Source: Phytophthora quininea (Eukaryota; Oomycota; Peronosporomycetes; Peronosporales; Peronosporaceae). Taken from it: a stretch of DNA of 64,000 bases. Positions 53,321-64,000 of the stretch are shown here, piece by piece. A model generated the notes under the pieces. It ran no database searches. It had not been told where the DNA came from and saw only the letters and a program-made list of their open reading frames with translations. Location: NCBI GenBank assembly GCA_011947345.1, contig JAAVTG010000670.1, forward strand, positions 496,001 to 560,000, in the 5' to 3' direction. The translations under genes were made by a program, and so were the position numbers. Every line of letters begins with the position of its first letter. Position 1 is the first letter of the stretch.

Positions 53321-54897
53321 ATGTGGATAGTAACTCAGCACGCGGACGTTAACAAGGCTGCGACTGCGGTCGTGTTCGCGACGGCGCTCTTCGTGGGCTG
53401 GAATGTGGCGTCCGCTGCTTTCACGAGCCGCGCCGTCAATCGGGTGCTCGCTGAGCAAGAGCTCTATGAACCTCCGTCGCCGCCACTGCTGGGCAGCACG
53501 CTGGACATCATGATCAACCACAAGCACCGCATGCACGACTGGTTCGCGGAGCAGAGTCTCGCTGCAAAAGGCCGTCCGTGAGTGCTGCGGATCATCGGCC
53601 GCCCACCGACGATCGTGCTCACCTCACCGCAGGAGATCGAAGACGTGTTCAAAACGCAGGTCGACATCTTCGAGAAGGGCCCCGAGATCTGCGAGACCGG
53701 CCACGACTTTTCGGCGACGGCATCGTCGGCGTTGACGGCGAGAAGTGGGTCAAGCAGCGTCGTCTCGGCAGTCACTTGTTCTCCATGCAGATGCTGCGCG
53801 ACGTCATGGATGCGGTCGTGGTCGAGAAGACGCTCAAACTGCGGGACGTCCTGGCGGAGTGTGCTCGTCTCAACAAACCCGTGAGCATGAAGTCACTGTT
53901 CGCCAAGTTGTCGAGCGACGTGTTCACCAAGATCGGTTTTGGTGTCGACCTCGACGGACTCGGAGGCGACGTGGATGTGGAAATGGAGCAGCCGTTCATC
54001 AAGGCCGTCGAGACGTACGGCTCGGTCTTCCAGTCGCGACTGCAGAGTCCGATGTGGTTCTGGCGATTGAAGAAGCTGCTCAATATTGGGGAAGAGCGCG
54101 AGCTGCGCAAGGCCAAGAAGATCGTCGAGGGTCTGGTGATGGAGATCATGCAAAAGTCGGTGGCCGACAAGGCTGCTGCAAACAGCTCAACGACGCAACA
54201 GAAAGACATCACCACGCTGTTCCTCGAGACGATGGACGGCTCTGTGGATCTCCTGCAGGTCCGCGACACGACCATGAATTTCTTTTTGGCGGGCAAGGAC
54301 ACCACGTCCTTCAGCATGTCGTGGATGCTCGTCAATATGAACCGGTACCCGCGAGTGCTCGACAAGATCCGCGCTGAAATCGGTGAAAACCTGCCGGAGT
54401 TGCTGACCGGTGGATTGGAAGCCCCCACCCTGGCAGATCTCCAAAAGCTGCCGTACCTCGAGGCGGCCATGAAAGAGAGCCTCCGCCTGTATATGGCCAC
54501 AGTGCACCGCGCTCCGAATCAATCCACGACGCTCAGCGGCGGCCTTCGCGTGCCGTTCGGTACGCATGTGATCGTGCCAGTGTTCGCCATGGCCCGCATG
54601 CCTTCCGTTTGGGGACCTGACGCCTCCGAGTACCGACCGGAGCGCTGGATCCACGAGAAGACCGGACGTGTGCTCAAAATCTCACCTTTCAAGTTCTTTA
54701 GCTTCTTGGCCGGTCCGCACCAGTGTCTGGGCATGCGCTTCGCGTTGCTGGAGATGCAGACGGTGATGGCTGTGCTGCTGAGTCGCTTCGACCTCAAGAC
54801 GGTGGAAAACCCGTTCGACATCACGTACGACTACTCGCTCGTGCTCCCCGTCAAAGGAGCTTTGATGGTCAACGTCCGCGATCGAGTAAAGCAATGA
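53321..54897 (+). CDS. Cytochrome P450, CYP86-clan, copy 3 (in-frame TGA and one homopolymer break)
   Basis: Third tandem paralogue, starting MWIVTQHADVNKAA. An in-frame TGA at 53579 stands where copies 1 and 2 have TGG (Trp, as in KPWVL and RPWVL), a single base change rather than an indel. A second break near 53708 is repaired by one T, giving HDFFGDGIVGVDGEKW. Downstream is intact: I-helix AGKDTTSFSM, KESLRLY, YRPERWI, heme loop FLAGPHQCLGMRFALLE. Either this copy has a true nonsense mutation or the consensus is wrong at one base. Confidence 0.82.
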
Positions 54898-55045
54898 ACT
54901 CGCATGTTGTTTCAAGAAGAAGGGAAAAGGAAAATGGCATTAGCTTAGGTAGATAGTCGAGGTCCAAGACAAGCTCAAGCAGCGCTCCATGTCCTTCATT
55001 AGTCCACTTGCGACTCTCTCGCTGTCTCCTCCTCTGCGTTTGCAT

Positions 55046-55671
55046 CTAGTGACGCGTGTTGGCAGCCTGCTGGAAGGCGAACTGGCCAGCCTTGGCGGCC
55101 AGCTCCGGGTTCTTGCTCATGAAGTTGGCGGCCTCCTGGCTGCTGGTGGTGTATCCGGCCGTGGGGTCTGCGTCAGCGCTGAGCGTCGATTTGAACTGCG
55201 GGTGGCGGCACATGACCAGCAGGTTGATGAAGGCGTTGAAGCACATGAGCACGCCGGCGATGGTGGCCAGCGCCGAGCCGATGCCAAAGTCCAAGAAGCC
55301 GATGAAGAAGATGAAGGCGGCGCGGCCCTTGTACGAGTAGAGGAAGCCAAAGTTGGAGCGGATGGCCGTCTCCATGCGCGAGAGGCGGCACTCGAAGAGC
55401 AGGAACAGGATGCCAAACATGATGACGTAGATGGACACGAGCGTGCCCGTCACGTTGAGCGTGATGAAGCTCGTGATGCCCACGATGCCCGCGATAACCT
55501 GCAGGATGGAGCAGGCCACGTTGCCCAGACGCATGTAGCGCAGCAGCTTGGGCAGCTCCATCTTGTTGACGTCGTTGACCTTCTGGATGAAATTCTTCTT
55601 GGGGGCGCGGCCGGAGCCATGTCGCCGCCCACCGAGTCCGTGTTGATGGTGACGCTGGTAGCGTTGAGCAT
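55046..55671 (-). CDS. COPI-associated (Golgi) membrane protein
   Basis: About 208 residues when one base is added to a run of five G (plus strand) near 55603, which joins MLNATSVTINTDSVGG...APKKNFIQKVNDVNK to MELPKLLRYMRLGN. Four transmembrane helices follow (ACSILQVIAGIVGITSFI, TLVSIYVIMFGILFLLFEC, AAFIFFIGFLDFGIGSALATI, GVLMCFNAFINLLVM). Helix spacing and the RLSRMETAIRSNFGFLYSYKGR loop match the COPI-associated protein family (yeast Tvp15-like), resident in Golgi membranes and linked to COPI vesicles. The tail NPELAAKAGQFAFQ is short and cytosolic. Confidence 0.8.
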
Positions 55672-55739
55672 CTGGAGCGGTAGGAGAGGGAGGTGAGGCG
55701 CCTGTGAGTAGTTCAGGAGTGAGAGACGAGAGATACCTT

Positions 55740-56104
55740 CCTAGCGAGCAGCTATATCGGGGAGGAAGAGTCGGCGGAAGCGCTTGATAGGAATGGAAGA
55801 AAGAGCTATTTTGGTTTCAGTATGCAAATAGCGACGACAGCGGACTGGTTGAAAATAAAACGGCTGTTTTGCAGCGCTCTCATTGGACAAAACGTAAATT
55901 GCAGGTTTGCGCAATCTAATTCCTGCATCCATTTCGACGGATACACGCTTAACACAGAAAACCCGATAGACAACGACTCGGCAAAAAAACAAGGAGTCAA
56001 TGTGAACCAGAAACGAATTAGTAAAACCGCGCATGGAGACTGCTAAATCGTACTGCAACCGGCTCTAATAAAAGTCGAATGGCTGCATCCAGGCGCCTTC
56101 AACG
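55740..56104. other. AT-rich intergenic sequence
   Basis: No gene supported. Small opposing frames near 55741-56058 have low-complexity hydrophobic and charged composition and no conserved features. Confidence 0.45.
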
Positions 56105-56614
56105 TCAACTATTCGCCAAGGCATGCATTTGCCTCTGTCGCACTCGCGCTGGGTCTTCTTCATTGCCAGCATCCCAACGATTCTTATGTGTCGGTTGTGA
56201 TGCGAAATGTTCAAGAAGCGCGTAGACCCAAACAAGAGGAGGCTGCTGTCTGCAAAACTCTTCTGCTTGCAAGGTCCTGATCACCGCTAGAAAGTCTTGC
56301 TTGGCGCCACGCTGGTCGTTATCGGAATGCATTTGCCATCCCCCTCGTTGTTCCTCGTCACTGCAGTGCTCAGGCTGCTTCGAAACAATGTACATACACA
56401 CTGTACCGGCACGCCATCCTGGTCCTGGACAGCGAGCGCGTGCCGGTGCTAGGGGTGAATCTGATCGTCTCCGTCTCCTGAACAGGATCCAAACGATCCT
56501 GTTCAGGCCATCAGCAGCAAGAAGTCGAGCAACTGCTCCTTTGCTCCGAAGGTTTTGAGTCTGCAGCAGATCCAGAGATAAAGCCACCACCAAACTGGAG
56601 CTGGTGCGGTGCAA
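56105..56614 (-). CDS. Hypothetical protein
   Basis: 169-codon frame without introns. The C-terminal half (EHCSDEEQRGGWQMHSDNDQRGAKQDFLAVIRTLQAEEFC...LVWVYALLEHFASQ) is protein-like with balanced composition, while the N-terminal half is Arg/Ala-rich and less convincing. A perfect hairpin lies inside it. It could be a host gene or a relic; I recognise no family. The following 56615-57108 shows nothing certain. Confidence 0.35.
   Translation of the reverse strand: MHRTSSSLVVALSLDLLQTQNLRSKGAVARLLAADGLNRIVWILFRRRRRSDSPLAPARARCPGPGWRAGTVCMYIVSKQPEHCSDEEQRGGWQMHSDNDQRGAKQDFLAVIRTLQAEEFCRQQPPLVWVYALLEHFASQPTHKNRWDAGNEEDPARVRQRQMHALANS
56477..56507. repeat. Perfect 13-bp inverted repeat
   Basis: CCTGAACAGGATC at 56477-56489 pairs with its exact complement at 56495-56507 around a 5-base loop. 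No other terminator-like features are present. Confidence 0.7.
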
Positions 56615-57108
56615 CGAGTTTTCCGCCCCGCCGCCGTCTACTGCATTTGTGAGACGGTGACGTGCTGGGCGTCTTCGCTGAGCAACCTGCGGGGTGCATT
56701 ATAATTCGGTAATCCGCTTGTCCTCTGCTTTCCAGGCGCCACGCCACATCTCGCTTCTGCAGCCTCGCACCGTGTCTTGCCCTCCTGCAGCATCGGTCAA
56801 CGTTGAAACTCGTTGGTCGAGATGTCGATCGCGAGGTTTCTCCTCATTCGGACGAGCTCGAACAGGTTTGTGTGGGCAACTTGGTCTTCAGACGTGAGGC
56901 TTTGAGCGTCCGCGTGCCTCATTGAACGTCGCCACCCCATCGACCAAGATCACCGGGTGTTTTCAAGGACAAGCCGCTGGCAGAGGCTCCTGTACATGAA
57001 CGCTTGGTTGCGTGCTTGCTTGCTGTGCGGGTTTCGCTGGGGGCATTCCACAAACGCGACCACGTGAACCAAGGGGTCTGGTCGCCGGTGCCGAGGACTC
57101 GTCTCGAC

Positions 57109-58289
57109 ATGTCCAACATCACCGACGCAACGTGCGACTTTGGTCTCGCGCAGACCGACGCTGGCTGCGTCCGCACGCTGGCGTCGTATCACCCGAGCGA
57201 CTACCACTTGACACAGGCTATCTACTTGGGTCTCGGCGGCATCAGCGTGCTCGCGAGTGTCATCCTCTACGTCCGGTCGGTCAAGCACGAAGGCGCGTTG
57301 CTGCAGCAGTACAGCTTCCTCTTCTGCTGCTACGGCGCAGTCACTGTCATCATCCGCGGAGCAGACCCGTCCAGTTACGGCCATGTCATCCCGCGCCCCA
57401 TTAGCGCATTCCTTGCCGACACGTGCACCGCCGCACTCTACTCTGTGTAGTACGTCACGGTCAGCTTTGCTCTGTCCACCGTTGGGGTCTAACCGCTTGC
57501 TTTTGTTGTGTTAACTTGCAGCATTATGGCACTAGGCTACTGGGCGACCATCATCCAGCAGGGCGCAGCAGTGACAGGGAAACCTCCGCAACTCGTGTGC
57601 TTGGAGAGTATCGCCATCGCGGTGGTCTGGACGTTCCAGATCCTCTACGATATGTGTCTGTTCCTCTCCAAGGGCTTCAACCCGCAGGGTCTCATCTACA
57701 TGCAGCTCACAGTCAGCGCGTGCATGTTGGGGATCATCAGCACTGTCTTCCTCATCTACGGCTTGCGGGTGCTAGCGCGACTGCAGCAGTACGAACGCCA
57801 ACTGAGACTGCGGGTGCCGAGCATACACTCGGATCGGATGATGTCGAACCGATCCTTCGACATGAACATGAGCGACGACGAGGACGGCACCCCCGCGGCG
57901 GGGCGCGACCGCAAAGTGGTTCGTCCTCGACCGGCAGACGGCCACGCCGCCAAGATTAAGAAGATCCTGTTCGTGGTCGAATTGGTCTCGCTGGCTGTCA
58001 TTGCAGCGCAGATGTACTTGGCCATTGACCGCACGAGCGCCACCCCCGTCGAGCTCTCGTGCGCCAACGGCATGCTCTGCGAGACAGTCAAGTGCACGGT
58101 GAACGTGCTCCACATCTTCCAGGTACGAGTTGTCTAGGAACTTGGCCACTTGTTGTTCTGCTTATCTAACTGTCGTGACTCGTGTAGATTATGAGCATTT
58201 GGGTCGTCCTGTGGACATTCCGCAAGATCCAGAAGAAAGCAGTAGTCCCGCAGCCCAACGGCGGGCTGCGGTCGCGCTATATCGTGTAG
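57109..58289 (+). CDS. 7TM receptor-like protein, array member A
   Basis: Three exons: 57109-57449, 57522-58122, 58188-58289. Starts MSNITDATCDFGLAQT, with N-glycosylation sequon NIT and two conserved Cys before TM1. Seven hydrophobic helices follow. The loop after TM5 has RLQQYERQLRLRVPS and a Ser/Asp-rich stretch (MSNRSFDMNMSDDED), probably cytosolic. The C terminus is VVPQPNGGLRSRY. The first intron splits a Tyr codon as TA|GTACGT. The family resembles THH1/TOM1-like or GPCR-like 7TM proteins, but I do not assign a ligand. Confidence 0.85.
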
Positions 58290-58707
58290 GTCGACAAAGG
58301 TTTAACGTTTTCCCAGCGCCGACCCTCCTAATGTATTGGGTAGCGTGTGTATCACTATGTGTGAATGTCGAGTGTGTTTTGCGTCCCCGAGATCAAAGTT
58401 CCTTTCCTTCTTCCGCTTCTTCGTCGTCCGAGAGATGCGGAGCAACGAACCCCATCAGCGAGCGCCTTGCCCACGTGTTTCGACGGCAACTCCGATGTCT
58501 TTAGCACACGATCAAACTATGGCCGCCAAAGAAAGTTTGAGTGCACGCCGATTTGCTGGGCGAGTTTCGCGAGTTTATAGCCAAGGTGGCCGATCCCAAG
58601 ATGGCCATCGCACGATTGAAAGGCACTGCGGAATTAACGGAACCGTGGCGGCGCGATTCTCCGAGCTCTCGGTCGATATTGATCGCCGGCATCTCCCCGG
58701 GAGCGCA

Positions 58708-59917
58708 ATGGACTCGCGACGACACGAAGCAACCGTCGACCACGAGTCCAACATCACCGCCTCGACCTGCGACTTTGGACTCGCTCAGACGGAGGACGGA
58801 TGTGTGCGCACCCTGGCATCGTTCGACCCCGACGCGTACCACCAGGTGCAAGTGGTCTACCTGGCTGCCGGCGCCATTAGCTTCATCACCTGCGTCGTGC
58901 TGTACGTCCGGGCGGTGAAACACGAGGGCCCGCTACTGCAGCGCTACAGCTTCTTGCTCTGTTGGTATGCTGCCGCCACCATATTTATTCGAGGCGCAGA
59001 CCCGCTCAGCTACGGGCATGTCATTATCCGCCCCATCGGGGCCTTCCTCGCTGACACCTGCACCGCCGCGTTGTACTCGTGCTAGTACGTTTGGTAACTA
59101 TGATTTAGTCTCTACGGATGTCTAACACCCCTCCCATGGTGCTACAGCATTATGTCGCTAGGCTACTGGGCAACTATCATGAGGAAGGGCGCCGCGGAGA
59201 CAGGCAACCCCCAACGACTGATCATCCTGGAGCGGATCGCCATTGCCGTGGTTTGGACATTTCAGATCATGCATGCCTTCTGTCTGTTCTTCTCCAAGGG
59301 GTTCGACCCGCAAGGACTGGTCTACATGCAACTAACGCTAAGCGCCTTGATGCTCGGGGTCATCAGCGTGGTCTTTCTCATCTACGGACTGCGAATGCTG
59401 TCGCGGTTGCGGATATACGAGCGGCAGATGAAGCTCCGGATGCCAACCACCATCCAGTCGGACCGGTTGGTGTCAAATCGGTCGTTCGACCTGAATCTGA
59501 GCGACCTCGAGGGCGACACTCCAACCGCAGCCACAGCCAACATCGTGCGTCCACGACCGGAAGAGGGCCACGCTATCAGGATCCGCAAAATCCTGCTCAT
59601 GGTGGAGGTCGTTTCCCTCGTCGTTGTCGTCGGCCAGGTCTACTCTGCAATTAGAGGCACGAGTAACACGCCCGTGGAGCTGTCCTGTGCGAATGGAAGG
59701 CTCTGCGATACTGTCCAAGCACGGGTGGGTATGCTGCACGTGTTCCAGGTACGGCATTGCGCTGCGGAATGGATTGGTTTACCAACCTGCATCTAACTTT
59801 CGCCGTCGTGTGCTTCTCTTCCAGTTCGTGTGTCTGTGGCTCATCCTGTGGACCTTCCGGAAGATCGTCAAGAAAGAAGTCGTTCCTCGCCCGCAAACGG
59901 TGGTGCAGTGTTATTGA
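58708..59917 (+). CDS. 7TM receptor-like protein, array member B
   Basis: Three exons: 58708-59084, 59148-59748, 59825-59917, in the same phases and sizes as member A. The N terminus is longer (MDSRRHEATVDHESNITAST) but again has NIT and the CDFGLAQT box. The first exon ends in an apparent TAG that is TA plus the G of the GTACGT donor. The cytosolic loop reads RLRIYERQMKLRMP with MSNRSFDLNLSDLE-like acid/Ser repeats. Earlier in-frame ATGs exist, but the chosen start aligns best with the other members. Confidence 0.82.
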
Positions 59918-60163
59918 GCCCGTGGTTTGCCGTCGTTAGAGTGGGGCTTCGTACGTGTCTTGATTAAGAAATATTTGGTCTTCGTGCCATTTATCGCCGC
60001 AGAGAAGTGCTGGTGCCCGCCGATTTGTCTTGTGAACCACCGTACGGTTGGCCGATCTCTCTCTAATCCTCGGAATGGGACAGCCCAACGGAGCTCGCCA
60101 TAGCGATGCCTTTGTGCCGTGAGCTTCGCCATTACCAAAGCGGTCGGGTGCGTGCAAGACGGC

Positions 60164-61328
60164 ATGCCGAAACTCGAGGCTGCCAATATCACCGAGGCGA
60201 CGTGCGACTTCGGACTCGCGCAGACACACGCCGGATGCGTTCGCAGTTTGGCTTCGTACGACCCGAACGGGTACCACCAGACGCAAGCCATTTATTTGGC
60301 TGCAGGTTGTGTTAGTCTAGCGACCAGCGTTGCCCTGTACATTCGATCGGTGAGGCATGACGGTTCCCCGCTGCAGCAGCGCAGCTTTTTATTTTGCTGG
60401 TATGCTTCCGCGACGATATTTCTTCGAGGTGCCGACCCTTTCAGCTACGGACACGTGATCCCACGACCGCTTACAGCTTTCCTGGCGGACACGTGCACCG
60501 CTGCGCTCTACTCGTGCTAGTACGTCTAGTGTTGCCATGTGAATCAATCCATCCGTACTAACCCCCACTGGCAGTATTTTATCTCTAGGCTACTGGGCAA
60601 CGATTATGCGGAAAGGTGAAGCAGAGGAAGGCAACCCAGCGCATTTGGTGTGCTTGGAGAGATTCGCCATTGCCGTCGTGTGGACACTCCAGATCCTCCA
60701 CGCCTTCTGCTTACTCTTCTCCAAGGGATTCAACCCCAACGGACTCGTATACATGCAGCTGACGATGTGTGGGCTCATTCTGGGCATCATCAGCGTCGTG
60801 TTCCTCATCTACGGCCTGCGGATGCTGTCACGACTTCGGACCTACGAGAGGCAGCAGAAGTTGCGGATGCCGAGTATTCGCACAGACCACATGCTGTCCA
60901 ACCGGTCGTTCGACATGAACGTGAGCGACGATGAAGACGACACCCCCAAGATGAAGGAAGCTGGCAAGGCCATGCGGTCTCGACCGAAAGAGGGTCATGC
61001 TGCTCGGATTCGCACCATCCTGTTGGTGGTCGAAGCCGTTTCGCTTGCGGTGATCGTTGGCCAAGTGTACACCGCGATCAACGAGACGAATAGCCCGCCG
61101 ATCGAGCTCTCCTGCGCGAACGGCAAACTATGCCAGAGGTTCAAATGCAAGGTCAACTTGCTCAACGTGTTTCAGGTACGATCGCAGTTCTTGTACCGGT
61201 AGTATCGCCTTTCACCCAGCTAACCTGCGCTGATGTTTGTCCAGCTCATGTGCTTGTGGGTCATCCTGTGGACCTTCCGTAAGACGCCTAAGAATGATGG
61301 GGTTCCGAAGCTGCAGACAATTGTGTGA
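60164..61328 (+). CDS. 7TM receptor-like protein, array member C
   Basis: Three exons: 60164-60519, 60575-61175, 61245-61328. Starts MPKLEAANITEATCDFGLAQT. Exon 2 is again exactly 601 bases. The Ser/Asp motif is SNRSFDMNVSDDEDD. The last exon ends WTFRKTPKNDGVPKLQTIV. It is closest to members A and B, with which it shares the third intron. Confidence 0.85.
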
Positions 61329-61713
61329 TGATAGATCGGAGACGGCCATACGTTTTGAAGTGATAACTACAGCACTGCTCACCAGAAGTATATCGCTTGG
61401 ACTTTGTCGTTGACGTACGCTAGAACTTCCCAACGTGAAGGCCAGTCAAGCAGGTTTGTTGAGACCGGCCTTGCTTTCGCGTGGTGTGTATCCAACCGCT
61501 GCTACGCTTTGACTAGCATGTGTTTTGCGACCACAAAAGTGGTGCATTTCGAGTTGAGCGTGACGTCTAGCGAAGTTTGAAGTGCGCTCCATGTCGCGAG
61601 GGTATCGATATGCAGGCACAGGGATCAGCTGGGAATTGATCAGTCCGTCCGACGCTAGATAGATTGGCGGAGGTCACTTCGAGAAAAGCGCTGGGTCCGA
61701 CGTCGCCGTGACG

Positions 61714-62807
61714 ATGATGGGGCTCAACATCACGGACGCGACGTGCGAGTACGGACTCGCACAGACAGCGGTGGGGTGCTCCAGGACGCTGGCGTCGTTC
61801 GACACAAGCGCCTACTTGAACTTCCAGATCGGCTACTGCGTCGTGGGCGCCGCGACGCTCGTCATTAGCGCCATCATGTACTACCGAGCGGACAAGTATG
61901 ACGGATCGCCGCTGCAGCTGTACAGCTTCCTGTTCTGCTGCTATGCGTCGTTGACGGTGATCATCCGAGGAGCGGACCCTGCCAGCTACGGCCACATCGT
62001 GCCAAGACCGATCGGCGCGTTCCTCTCGGACTCGTGTACTGCTTCGCTGTACTCGGTGTAGTAAGTAGCCCTTCCTGTCATCGACTACGTTCACCTGTTT
62101 GACGGCTCTTGTCTTCGCTGCTTCTGTGCAGTGTTTTGGCGCTGGGCTACTGGGCGACTATTATCCAGCGAGGAGCGGCCGTGGTCGACAAGCCCTCACA
62201 CCTCAAGTGTTTGGAGTATACGACCATTGTCTTTGTCTGGGTCTTTTACATCGCCTACGACATGACCCTCTTTGCGTTCAAGGGCTTCATCCCGCCGACA
62301 CTGAACTATGTGCAGCTGGGCGTGAGCATCGGCGTGCTCGCCACCATGAGCTTGACGTTCTTGCTCTACGGGCTTCGCGTGATTGTCCGCCTGAACGAGT
62401 TTGAACGGCAGATGAAGCTGCAGCTCCCGAGTCCGGACTCGTACATGATGTCGAACCACTCGTTCGACCTCAACATGAGCGACAGCGAAGACGATCTGAC
62501 GCCCGTGGCTCAAGAGCCGCGGTACGCGCCTCGACGGCCACAACAAGGCCACTCGGCCAAGATCAAGAGGATCCTCGTGGTCGCCGAGGCCGTGTCGGTG
62601 GTTGTGCTCGCCGGCCAGATCTACATGCTGTCTCAGGTGTCGAGTTCGCCGGTGGAGCTTTCGTGTGCCAACGGTCGACTGTGTACCACCGTCAAGTCCA
62701 AATGGAGCTTGCTTCACGTCTTCCAGGTCGTTTGCGTGTGGGCTGTGCTTTATGTCTTCCGGGGCGTTCAGAAGAAGAGCGTCATCCCCGCCCGCGCGGC
62801 TCGATAG
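61714..62807 (+). CDS. 7TM receptor-like protein, array member D (third intron absent)
   Basis: Two exons: 61714-62060 and 62132-62807. Starts MMGLNITDATCEYGLAQT. Exon 2 runs through the position where A-C splice and ends FRGVQKKSVIPARAAR. The junction LLHVFQVVCVWAVLYVFRG keeps TM7 intact, so the last intron has been lost in D or gained in the A-C branch. The cytosolic acidic motif is NHSFDLNMSDSEDD. Confidence 0.88.
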
Positions 62808-62810
62808 TGT

Positions 62811-63445
62811 ACTAAACGTGTAGGTAAACTAAATCACATACGATTGCTTCCCAAACAGACCAACCGCACCCGACGAGAAAGTGCTTGCTTCGAAGTGGAC
62901 AAGGGCCCCGCTCCAGCTAGTGATCTTGGTCCGTCCTTTACTTCTCAACCGACTTGAGTTGATCGTCGTTGCTCATGTTCGTCGCGTACGTCTCGACCCA
63001 ACGAAAGGTATCAAGGTATCTGCTAAAAGCGCGAGGTGTCATGCTCACGTGACGCATTTCACTCGAGTCGCAAGCACTCTCCGCGCTCTATGACCGCCAT
63101 CCGCCGGGGCAAGACCAGCTCACGACGACGTGCGGGCGAACTGTCAGGCGTGTTTGATCTTCTAAACTCCATTACGACGAGCTCCGCAGTGCTGGAGGCA
63201 GCACGCAGTTTCAATGTGCCGGTCAAAAACATTGCGGGTGCGTTCGAGCCAACGACCAACGCTACGCTAACTTCTTCGGAGTTGAACGCTCTACCGGGCC
63301 CACTCGTTCGAAGGTTGATCCTTCAAGGATCCCTCCAGGACAGATGGCTCTACTGCGTTGACACTTTCGGTCGGGCCCTGATGCACTTTGATGGCGGCCA
63401 CCCAGTTGCGAATTTCGTGTCGGTCTCGCGAACGTCCTGAGCGCC
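62811..63445. other. Spacer between array members D and E
   Basis: A frame at 63036-63440 (RGKTSSRRRAGELSGVFDLL...PGPLVRRLILQGSLQDRW) has plausible composition but no match and no partner; it could hold an upstream exon of E. No other feature seen. Confidence 0.35.
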
Positions 63446-64000
63446 ATGTTGGGCTTGAATGTCACGGACGCCACGTGCGACTTTGGACTCGCTCAAACAA
63501 GTGCCGGCTGCGTACGCACGCTGGCGTCGTTCGACCAGAGCGGATACTTGACCTACCAGATCATCTACTGCATCGTAGGCGCGCTGACCGAAGTGGCCAG
63601 CGCCGTCATGTACTGGCGCGCTGTCAAGTACGACGGATCCCAGTTGCAGCAGTACTCGTTCCTGTTGTGCAGCTATGCGTCGCTGACGCTTCTCTTCCGA
63701 GGCGTGGACCCGACGAGTTACGGCCACATCATTCCTCGCCCCATCAGTGCGTTCCTCACAGACTCTTGTACCGCAGCCATCTACTCTGTGTAGTAAGTGC
63801 CACCTCGTCCTTTTGCCTATCGACTCCAACTCTGCTAACGGTTCTCCTCGTGCAGCATCCTGGCGCTCGGCTACTGGGCCCTCGTCATTCAGCAGGGCGC
63901 TGCGTTGATGGACGGACCGTCCAATCTCAAGTGTCTGGAGGCCTCGGCGATCACTTTCGTCTGGGCCTTCTACCTGGCCTACAATACGTCGCTCTTCGCC
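63446..64000 (+). CDS. 7TM receptor-like protein, array member E, cut by the window edge
   Basis: Exon 1 is 63446-63792; exon 2 begins at 63856 and runs off the right edge. Starts MLGLNVTDATCDFGLAQTSAGC. The TA|GTAAGT junction and the first TM helices match member D most closely (exon 1 is also 347 bases). The array therefore has at least five members and probably continues. Confidence 0.8.

Noticed and set aside
57441..57450. Stop codons ending exon 1 of each 7TM gene, suggesting truncated pseudogenes
   Set aside because: In all five copies the apparent TAG overlaps a GTRNGT splice donor and the next exon restores a Tyr codon, so the genes are spliced rather than truncated.
1..64000. CRISPR arrays, bacterial operons or secreted RXLR/CRN effectors
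   Set aside because: No regularly spaced repeats were seen, the gene structure is eukaryotic, and no short secreted protein with an RXLR-EER or LFLAK-type motif was found.

Overview
The window looks like nuclear DNA of an oomycete, most probably Phytophthora or a close relative. The genes are compact and GC-rich, with short GT-AG introns of about 50-80 bases. Neighbours are often divergent with tens to a few hundred bases between starts. Several families are typical of oomycetes: 7TM tandem arrays, CYP86-clan P450 arrays, DUF6818/Myb-like proteins and SET-domain repeats. The genus is an inference from these families, not from a search.

Left gene-rich block (1-14.3 kb): a disrupted acidic protein; an IMP1-like mitochondrial inner-membrane peptidase; a frameshifted archaemetzincin; an IMP2-like peptidase; a LYR-motif protein with a C-terminal zinc ribbon; complex I NDUFB8/ASHI; mitochondrial ClpP; a HIT zinc-finger protein; mannose-6-phosphate isomerase; a NEK-like kinase with a long acidic tail; complex I NDUFS5; and a PAP2-type lipid phosphatase. 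Six of these twelve products belong to mitochondrial import, proteolysis or respiration.

Mobile-element island (14.3-38.9 kb): a hAT transposase gene is split by a nested PIF/Harbinger-like element of about 5 kb. That element has matching terminal inverted repeats and carries a SET-domain gene, a DUF6818/Myb-like gene and a DDE transposase. Next come an MFS transporter relic, a broken Helitron containing a pogo-like insertion, other degraded repeats, and a near-complete Mutator-like element (MULE) with an intact 592-codon transposase and a perfect 9-bp target duplication. The island lies between two PAP2 paralogues in the same orientation.

Right gene-rich block (39-64 kb): the second PAP2 gene, two uncharacterised genes, a four-helix membrane protein, 3-ketodihydrosphingosine reductase, mitochondrial ribosomal protein uL15, an adenylate kinase fused to a PH-like domain, a membrane-protein pseudogene with an in-place microinversion, three tandem P450s, a COPI-associated membrane protein, and a tandem array of at least five 7TM receptor-like genes that runs off the right edge.

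Many otherwise well-conserved genes carry single-base frameshifts. Nearly all are repaired by adding one base to a short G, C, A or T run, so most look like consensus undercalls rather than gene death. Coordinates for these genes span the whole coding region and the text gives the break positions.
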